A stretch of DNA of 64,000 nucleotides from Kordia sp965224175. Lineage in GTDB: Bacteria > Bacteroidota > Bacteroidia > Flavobacteriales > Flavobacteriaceae. Below are positions 58,385 through 64,000 of the stretch, piece by piece. The stretch is from contig NZ_OZ245041.1 in the NCBI RefSeq assembly GCF_965224175.1, positions 1,240,001-1,304,000 of the forward strand, in the 5' to 3' direction. Made by a program: the position numbers and the translations under genes. Position 1 is the stretch's first letter; each line of letters opens with the position of its first letter. The notes under the pieces are model-generated. The model ran no database searches and was not told the origin of the DNA. It was given only the letters and a program-made list of their open reading frames with translations.

Positions 58385-60768
58385 ACGTTTAGTATCTTTT
58401 GCATAAATGGTTTTAGGTACTGTTCTTCAAAAGAAAGCACACTTATTTTTTTTGCTTCCGAGTCGTCTGGATAGAAATAATCTTCTCCTGCAAATTCGTT
58501 TTCTGTTGCCAATGCCAGGTCGATTCCTATGTATGACGATAGATAAAATTTTGGAATTGAATGATTTAAACTTTCAAATATAATCACGCCATTTTTATCA
58601 ATAGTTATGCTGCTTCCGTTCATAAATTCTGCGCGTAAATTTCGCCTGTGAAAATATACTGTAAATTCTTCTTCCAATTGATCTCGATCTCTAGTGGTCA
58701 TTTCAAGATAAATTGATTCACCATATAATTCGAGTTGATGCTTGAAATTGAATATCAGCTTTAAATCTTTTGTAATGGTCAACGAATTGATTTTTGTAAA
58801 AATAGAACCTTCAAAATAAAATCCATGGCTAGATAGATAACTCTTTAGCTGCATTTTGAGTCCTGTACTTGGCATTTCTACTTTTTCATACGTTTTTTCA
58901 AAAATGTCAAACTCTGTAAATACAGGATCTTCGCTGTAGTATTTTCGTGTTGCTAAATAAAGTCTGTCTTCATAAACGATTAAGTGTTTGAAGGAAACTT
59001 TACTGTAATGACTCAAATCTTCTGAAAATGTAAATGTAGAAGTAGCTGTTTTGAACATCATATGATTTTTAACTGTCCAAAATAGTACTAAGATTTCTCC
59101 GCCATAAATTACAGCTAATTTATGTTGCTTGATACCTGTTGTAAATTTGATATCTTTTTTGAACATTTCAAAGCCTTTACTTCTCGAATGCGTTCTAAAT
59201 ACATCTCCGTTTTTCTGTACGATGTATCTATAATTTTCATCTGCAAAGTTGATTACATTTCTAGCTGGAAAACCGTATAAAATTGGATAGTTAACAACAT
59301 TTCCATTATCACTTTGCGTATTTAGTTTTTTATGTGTTCGTTTTCTAGTAGGCGGATTTCTCCAAAGCTCCTTTAATGGTAGCTGAATGTGTTTTACCAA
59401 GCGTTTGGAACCACTTTTCATTCTGTAGACATCTATATTTCCTTCTATATCTGCGGTAATGACACCTCCAAATTTATCATGATGTCTATTAAATATTTTT
59501 CGAATATTTGCGTGTTCCAAGGATTTTGGAGACGTAAATAGCGTGATTTCTATGTTTTCTTCTTCACACTCATCAATAAACTTTTGCATGGCTTCAGCAG
59601 CATCTAATAATGGAGATGTTAATTGTAAACCATCTATAATACTTTCTTTTGTTTCAAAGTCCAACGATTTATAATTTACACCTAAAGCATACGGCTGAAA
59701 GTTCATTTCATTTTTTGGATGATGTATTAACGAAAATGCTGTTGCATATAATAGTGTTTTGGGCGTTCCCCAACTTTTAATTGTGGTATCTATTAAAAAT
59801 ATTCTCGTACGTAAATCTTCTTCCGGAGTTGTTTCACGACGAATAAACAAGGCTTCTTTGTTGGCGATTCTGTGTAAAAAAATCAAATCATCATTGGCAA
59901 ATTCCGAAATTAAAATATTATCAAACTTACCTTTGTTGGTAATGTCTGAAATTCCGCCAAGTGGCATTTCCCCTGGATGCGCATAATGCATCGGTAGCTG
60001 AATTCCTGACCAAATTCGTTTGATGAGACTTCCCATGAAAAATGTTTTTGGTTCTTCAATGAGTTGCTGAATTAAATCTGGATCTTCACTAACATATTCC
60101 GTTTCTTCAGGTTCAACAGGAATCTCATCAATGTTTAACCATGCTTTTAGTAAATCATTTACGCTTGGATAACGTTTGTGTAGCAACGCTAAAGCATTGA
60201 TATCTTTACTTAATGCTGAAACTGTAATTTCAACTTTTCTACTGCATTCATTGAGTTGGAAATCTTGATTTTTGATACAGGTCAAGATATCATCTTTGTA
60301 TTTTGCATGTAAACTATGATTGGCTGTTTGAAACAAAAACGTAAATAAATCGAGTCTGTTTGTACCTTTTTTATAGTGTATTGGAAGCGCAATTAGGCTC
60401 TTCAAAAAAGATTCTGCAGCCAAAAAATCAATATGATCCACTGATGGGAAATTAGTATGATTTTCTTGAATTTTTCTAAAAATTTCATCCACAGCAAAAC
60501 TGACTTCTCCGGAGTTTGTTGCTAGAAACGTTAAAATTAACGCCCCAAATGGTGGAAATCCAAACGGAGCTATTGTTTGTAAAACCTCTTCTACTTGTTC
60601 TTTGTAAGCAATGGTCATTCCTTCAGGAATACAAATACAATTGAAACCACTGTAATTTTGAACACCTTCATTCATACTACGTGTAAACATATAGTCAACT
60701 TCCCATTGCCAGAAATAGTCTGTATAGGATTGAAAATAGTATATTCCTTTTGTATGTGTTTCGCTCAT
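58381..60768 (-). CDS. vWA-like / beta-propeller protein of a MoxR ternary system
   Basis: 795 residues. The N-terminal 250 residues are helical (FQSYTDYFWQWEVDYMFTRSMNEG, APFGFPPFGALILTFL). A vWA-like Rossmann segment follows at about 318-470 (RIFLIDTTIKSWGTPKTLLYATAFSLIHH), with DTT where a MIDAS would have DxSxS, then ITLFTSPKS and FGGVITADIEG. From about 480 onward, blades with aromatic strands (YRYIVQKNGDVFRTHS, KLAVIYGGEILVLFWTVKN, HLIVYEDRLYLATRKYY) suggest a beta-propeller. This fused vWA and propeller beside MoxR is the defining pair of the ternary systems. The degenerate MIDAS suggests metal-independent binding. Confidence 0.75.
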   Translation of the reverse strand: MSETHTKGIYYFQSYTDYFWQWEVDYMFTRSMNEGVQNYSGFNCICIPEGMTIAYKEQVEEVLQTIAPFGFPPFGALILTFLATNSGEVSFAVDEIFRKIQENHTNFPSVDHIDFLAAESFLKSLIALPIHYKKGTNRLDLFTFLFQTANHSLHAKYKDDILTCIKNQDFQLNECSRKVEITVSALSKDINALALLHKRYPSVNDLLKAWLNIDEIPVEPEETEYVSEDPDLIQQLIEEPKTFFMGSLIKRIWSGIQLPMHYAHPGEMPLGGISDITNKGKFDNILISEFANDDLIFLHRIANKEALFIRRETTPEEDLRTRIFLIDTTIKSWGTPKTLLYATAFSLIHHPKNEMNFQPYALGVNYKSLDFETKESIIDGLQLTSPLLDAAEAMQKFIDECEEENIEITLFTSPKSLEHANIRKIFNRHHDKFGGVITADIEGNIDVYRMKSGSKRLVKHIQLPLKELWRNPPTRKRTHKKLNTQSDNGNVVNYPILYGFPARNVINFADENYRYIVQKNGDVFRTHSRSKGFEMFKKDIKFTTGIKQHKLAVIYGGEILVLFWTVKNHMMFKTATSTFTFSEDLSHYSKVSFKHLIVYEDRLYLATRKYYSEDPVFTEFDIFEKTYEKVEMPSTGLKMQLKSYLSSHGFYFEGSIFTKINSLTITKDLKLIFNFKHQLELYGESIYLEMTTRDRDQLEEEFTVYFHRRNLRAEFMNGSSITIDKNGVIIFESLNHSIPKFYLSSYIGIDLALATENEFAGEDYFYPDDSEAKKISVLSFEEQYLKPFMQKILNV

Positions 60769-60771
60769 GAG

Positions 60772-61494
60772 TTATCGTGACAATCGGTATCCGCTAATGC
60801 TGAGTTTTTGTAATTTTTCTTTTGGTAGCTTGTAATACGTACTATCTGTATGTACAACTATATAATCGTTTAATGCATTGATGTTCTTGTTGAAATAACT
60901 GTTTAATTCTGGATATTCTAAATCGTATCCCGTTGGAATTAAAAAGTTGTTTGCTTGCCAAAATGTTTTTCCTGGAACAGAAAGTAAAGGTGTTCCAAAT
61001 AACAATGCATGATCATTTATGATTGTCCATTGCAACTGTTGTAATCGCACGGCTGGCGTTTTAGGAATGATTATATCTAATACTTCCAAACTAACCAATT
61101 GTACATTTGCTGATCGTTCTACGGTTGATGGTATTATTTTGAATTCAATTTTTGAATCGATTCCAAAATAGTTAAAATTATAATCTGGCATTTCTACAGG
61201 TAATGCTCTGTCTATTGGCGACCAAAGCAGCGAAGTTTTTAGACGTTCTTCTGGCAAATTTCCTCCTAAGAGAAATAAAGCATTATCGCGTTGAAAATAT
61301 ATTTTTTTGAATGGAATACTTCGTATTTCAGGACTGTATAATTGATGTGGAGAAATTCCGCGTACCCAAATATCTTGCATATCTGTTGCCATTCGCAATG
61401 ATTTCCATACACGAACTTGAGATAATTTGTCTTTATATTTTGATGGCAATCGTAACCAGTATTCTGTTACGCCTTGTGCAAGATCTCTTTCCAC
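60772..61494 (-). CDS. Ternary-system accessory protein (bpX-like)
   Basis: 240 residues, soluble, from a GTG start that overlaps the end of the MoxR gene by 28 bp. Contains VTEYWLRLPSKYKDKLSQVRVWKSLRMATDMQDIWVRGIS, and a strand-rich remainder (ALFLLGGNLPEERL, LLWSPIDRALPVEMPDYNFNYFG, YDLEYPELNSYFNKNINALNDY). No enzymatic motif. Uncharacterised proteins of this size between MoxR and the propeller gene are a feature of these operons. Possibly the client adaptor. Confidence 0.7.
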   Translation of the reverse strand: MERDLAQGVTEYWLRLPSKYKDKLSQVRVWKSLRMATDMQDIWVRGISPHQLYSPEIRSIPFKKIYFQRDNALFLLGGNLPEERLKTSLLWSPIDRALPVEMPDYNFNYFGIDSKIEFKIIPSTVERSANVQLVSLEVLDIIIPKTPAVRLQQLQWTIINDHALLFGTPLLSVPGKTFWQANNFLIPTGYDLEYPELNSYFNKNINALNDYIVVHTDSTYYKLPKEKLQKLSISGYRLSR

Positions 61495-62600
61495 AATTGA
61501 TCTATTTCAGTATTTATATATTGCTTTTTTTGTTGATCTTTCACCCAATCTGTACGATTTTGCAAATAGCGTAATTTGTCTTTAATTACGTTTAATTCTT
61601 GCAGTGATAATTCCGCATTAGCGAACTTTGTTTTTAAGTTCTCAACTTCATTCATCAATTCCTCAGGATTTGGTGCTTTGTTAAAAAATGCTTGCGGATG
61701 TGCTTTTTCACTTGTGTCTTCTTTTTCTATGAGCGCATTTACAGTTGCTTGTAACGTTTCTATTTGTTCTTCCGTACTCCAAATGTATTTTAAAACCCAA
61801 AGATCAGAAAGTATGGCTTCTTCTCTATCGCACAACATGGCGCTGGCAGCAACTAAGTTTTGCATTTTTACGGCACGTCTGTCAGATACTTCAATTCCTG
61901 TATTTCGTAAACTGTGAATTAATTCAATGTATGAACTACGAATTGGCGCTAGGTTTACTTGTTTTACTTTGCTTTGCAATCCTTTTATTTCTTCTGGGGA
62001 AATTAAAGTTTGTTCCGTTTTTTCGTTACGTTCTAACTTCCAACCTGCTTGCAGTACTTCTTCTAAACGATCTGGTTTTACGTTGTCTACTTTTAATCGA
62101 ATCAAGAAACGATCTAACAAAGCAGCTAAGGCTTCATCTTCTGGTAATTGATTACTCGCACTAATAAACATTAACGCTGGTAATTTTTTTGTTTCTTTTC
62201 CTCTTCGGAATATTTTTTCGTTTAACGCCATTAGCAAACTATTCAGAATGGCTGAATTCGCATTGAATATTTCATCCAAAAATACCAAAGAAGCTTCTGG
62301 AAGCATCCCATCAGTATTGGTGACTAATTCTCCTTCTTTTAGCAATCGGATATCTAACGGACCAAAAATTTCATTTGGTTCTGTGAATCGCGTCAATAGA
62401 TAATCGAAGTTAATTCCTCCTATTACATGACTCGATAATTGTTTTACAATTGCACTTTTTGCAGTTCCTGGAGGTCCTAATAAGAATACATTTTCTCTTG
62501 CCAAGAGACCAATTCCTAAGAGATCAATTACCTCATCTTTTCCAACAAAGATGTTTTTGATTTCATCGAGGATTGCTCGTAATTTTATAGTTTCGTTCAT
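61467..62600 (-). CDS. MoxR/RavA-type AAA+ ATPase
   Basis: 377 residues. Walker A GPPGTAKS (42-49), Walker B LVFLDEIFN (Asp109, Glu110), sensor-1 SASNQLPED, Arg finger region ALLDRFLIR, and RSSYIELIHSLRN/VSDRRAVKMQNL in the lid. All ATPase residues are intact, unlike the MoxR-like protein at 42340. A helical C-terminal 110 residues follows. MoxR ATPases act as hexameric chaperones that remodel partner complexes with vWA proteins; here it should power the operon's vWA/propeller complex. RavA-like subgroup by overall similarity. Confidence 0.93.
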   Translation of the reverse strand: MNETIKLRAILDEIKNIFVGKDEVIDLLGIGLLARENVFLLGPPGTAKSAIVKQLSSHVIGGINFDYLLTRFTEPNEIFGPLDIRLLKEGELVTNTDGMLPEASLVFLDEIFNANSAILNSLLMALNEKIFRRGKETKKLPALMFISASNQLPEDEALAALLDRFLIRLKVDNVKPDRLEEVLQAGWKLERNEKTEQTLISPEEIKGLQSKVKQVNLAPIRSSYIELIHSLRNTGIEVSDRRAVKMQNLVAASAMLCDREEAILSDLWVLKYIWSTEEQIETLQATVNALIEKEDTSEKAHPQAFFNKAPNPEELMNEVENLKTKFANAELSLQELNVIKDKLRYLQNRTDWVKDQQKKQYINTEIDQLWKEILHKA

Positions 62601-62606
62601 AATATA

Positions 62607-63248
62607 TTATACTTCAGAAATGAATGCTCTCCATAAGTGACCTGTGTGTTCTCCTAGATGGATAGCGACGTTTTCTTGAATGATTTTGTGTGCCGTAAGG
62701 CTGAGATCTTTTTTTTCAATGACTCTGTCTGTAAATAGTGTTCGAAAACAATTATTTTGAAAGAGTGTTACACATATTTCTTCATTAAATTCTAATTCAA
62801 AATCGTGTCCGATTGCTGAATATTGAAAGTTTTGAAGGTATTTTTTGAGTATGATGACTAACCAATCATCAAAGTCGATACTTTCTAGTTCTTTGATAAT
62901 GAAAGGTAAAAACCGTAATGACAAATCTGCAGAAAGTTGTGTTTCTGGTGATATTTCGCCTGTAAAAGCTTCAAAGAATTTCCCAAGATTTTTTGGTTCT
63001 TCCAATCGATGTGCTAAAAATTGCGCTGCATAATAGATTGTTTTGGCTCCCCAAATAGCTGCATTTCGATCAAATTTTGGTGCATCATACGGATAGTTAA
63101 GTGTTTCATTTTCATATTCTTGCTCTAAAAAATCAGCTACATCATTTAATTCATTAGTACTTACTTTTGGTTGATTCGTATATAAAACAAAATGTCCAGA
63201 AGTACGTAAATGATGAATGGTTTGTAGTATGTTATTTTGTATGCTCAA
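62607..63248 (-). CDS. Ternary-system helical accessory protein, first gene of the operon
   Basis: 213 residues, soluble and mostly helical: FLEQEYENETLNYPYDAPKFDRNAAIWGAKTIYYAAQFLAHRLEEP, then AFTGEISPETQLSADLSLRFLPFIIKELESID. It lies 6 bp before the MoxR gene. Proteins with the WGAxTIYxAAQF pattern accompany MoxR/vWA/propeller genes. No catalytic motif. As promoter-proximal gene it marks the operon start near 63250. Confidence 0.72.
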   Translation of the reverse strand: MSIQNNILQTIHHLRTSGHFVLYTNQPKVSTNELNDVADFLEQEYENETLNYPYDAPKFDRNAAIWGAKTIYYAAQFLAHRLEEPKNLGKFFEAFTGEISPETQLSADLSLRFLPFIIKELESIDFDDWLVIILKKYLQNFQYSAIGHDFELEFNEEICVTLFQNNCFRTLFTDRVIEKKDLSLTAHKIIQENVAIHLGEHTGHLWRAFISEV

Positions 63249-63386
63249 GAAAGTAAAAAAGTAATGACTTGTGTTTTAATCAGTTGGTAACACTCAAAAG
63301 AACGAAAATTTTATGGAAGAAACAATTTTGAACAAACAGGTTTTCAAAATAATTATTGAGCGTAAGAAAACGATACTACATAGTAC

Positions 63387-63414
63387 AAAAAAAGCAGCTA
63401 AAAAGCTGCTTTTT
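63387..63414 (-). terminator. Terminator of the lytic transglycosylase gene
   Basis: AAAAAGCAGCT and AGCTGCTTTTT pair around a short A-rich loop; on the minus strand T follows. 9 bp past the stop codon. It also insulates the operon promoter beyond it. Confidence 0.85.
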
Positions 63415-63422
63415 GATATTTG

Positions 63423-64000
63423 TTATTTCGTATAATATCCGTTTTCAGGAATTGCAATTTTATACAACTTTCGTGATTTGTTATTTAATTTATTTTCACG
63501 CAACCAAGGATTGTGAATTTTTAAGATTTTATAGTTGATATTAAACTTCTTAGCAAAGCTTGCAAAGTTAGTTACTACAGTATCAACTTCAACTTTATAG
63601 GTTGGAATATGTGTGTATAAATCTTTTTCTGAAAAGTTAAACCCATATTTTTTAGCATTGGTAAAGATTTCTTTTAACGCAATAACTCTAAACATGTAAC
63701 GCCCAGTTTCTTGTCCAAGTAATAAGTCGTAGTATGAATTTACTTGTTGTTTTTTCATACGCTTCCCTACTCCGCCATTTCCTGCATTATACGCTGCTGC
63801 TGCTGATGTCCAGTTTCCAAATTTCTTTTTAGAAGCCAATAAGTATTTACAAGCGGCGTGCGTTGCTTTTTCTAAATGGTAACGTTCATCAACATTGGAG
63901 TTGATTTCCAATCCATGTTCTCTTCCTGTTGTTTTCATGATTTGCCAAATACCTCTTGCACCTGCTGGAGATGTTACGTTTTGCAATCCGCTTTCAATAA
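63423..64000 (-). CDS. Lytic transglycosylase (GH23 type) with LysM-like C-terminus, 5' end outside the window
   Basis: The frame runs off the right edge. The codon for the catalytic Glu of the ESGL motif lies at 63993-63995, just inside the window, followed by VTSPAGARGIWQIM, ATHAACKYLL and WTSAAAAYNAGNGGVGKRM, the canonical Slt/MltD blocks. The last 60 residues (YKVEVDTVVTNFASFAKKFNINYKILKIHNPWLRENKL) are LysM-like, for peptidoglycan binding. Cleaves glycan strands to 1,6-anhydromuropeptides. The N-terminus and signal are not visible. Confidence 0.93.
   Translation of the reverse strand, partial: IESGLQNVTSPAGARGIWQIMKTTGREHGLEINSNVDERYHLEKATHAACKYLLASKKKFGNWTSAAAAYNAGNGGVGKRMKKQQVNSYYDLLLGQETGRYMFRVIALKEIFTNAKKYGFNFSEKDLYTHIPTYKVEVDTVVTNFASFAKKFNINYKILKIHNPWLRENKLNNKSRKLYKIAIPENGYYTK

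Overview
The window looks like chromosome of a marine member of Flavobacteriaceae (Bacteroidota), plausibly Kordia or a close relative; the genus is inference. The base composition is AT-rich. Vegetative promoters carry the Bacteroidota -7 element TAnnTTTG. Secreted proteins end in type IX secretion (T9SS) sorting domains or are lipoproteins. Several short peptides have the MKKQNLKSL...GG leader typical of Bacteroidota lanthipeptide-like precursors. No rRNA, tRNA, CRISPR array, prophage or complete insertion sequence was seen.

Layout. 0-9 kb is housekeeping and envelope: a TPR protein, sirtuin cobB, a haem-binding protein, purB, and an ECF sigma/anti-sigma/DUF4252 group followed by a secreted S41 protease. 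9-17.6 kb holds a secreted beta-helix protein and a vitamin B12 uptake locus: a TonB receptor behind a cobalamin riboswitch, then the binding lipoprotein, permease and ATPase. 17.6-19.7 kb is mostly non-coding. It contains five copies of a structured, terminator-ended RNA on the minus strand, four of them behind a sigma-54-like -24/-12 promoter, interleaved with two lanthipeptide-like precursor genes. 19.8-23.5 kb has rmuC, a nucleotide-sugar-epimerase-like gene, dispersed repeats and a hidden 52-residue precursor peptide.

23.5-34.1 kb contains what looks like a small regulon. A membrane-tethered propeller/LytTR regulator, a VIT-vWA protein in an operon with a caspase-like protein, and a lipoprotein sharing a C-terminal domain with the VIT-vWA protein are all preceded by the same pair of half-sites (RACGAAYnCTA) repeated at 21 bp. 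In all three the pair lies 32-33 bp upstream of the -7 element. 34.4-40.1 kb is a 1,899-residue leucine-rich-repeat surface protein built of six repeated modules. 40.4-49.7 kb has a lipase, a MoxR-like ATPase separated from a vWA partner by a redox/Crp insertion, a LysR/azoreductase divergent pair and a GNAT enzyme. 49.7-55 kb has rsgA, a CarB that lacks its C-terminal regulatory domain, and rpmH.

55.6-63.3 kb carries another orphan precursor peptide and a tight six-gene minus-strand operon that matches the organisation of the MoxR / vWA / beta-propeller ternary systems, here with two membrane-anchored subunits. A lytic transglycosylase runs off the right end.

The most noteworthy observations are the multicopy sigma-54-like small RNA family and the LytTR-type direct-repeat regulon; I know of no description of either, but could not search. 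All assignments come from reading the sequence; no database search or folding programme was run.
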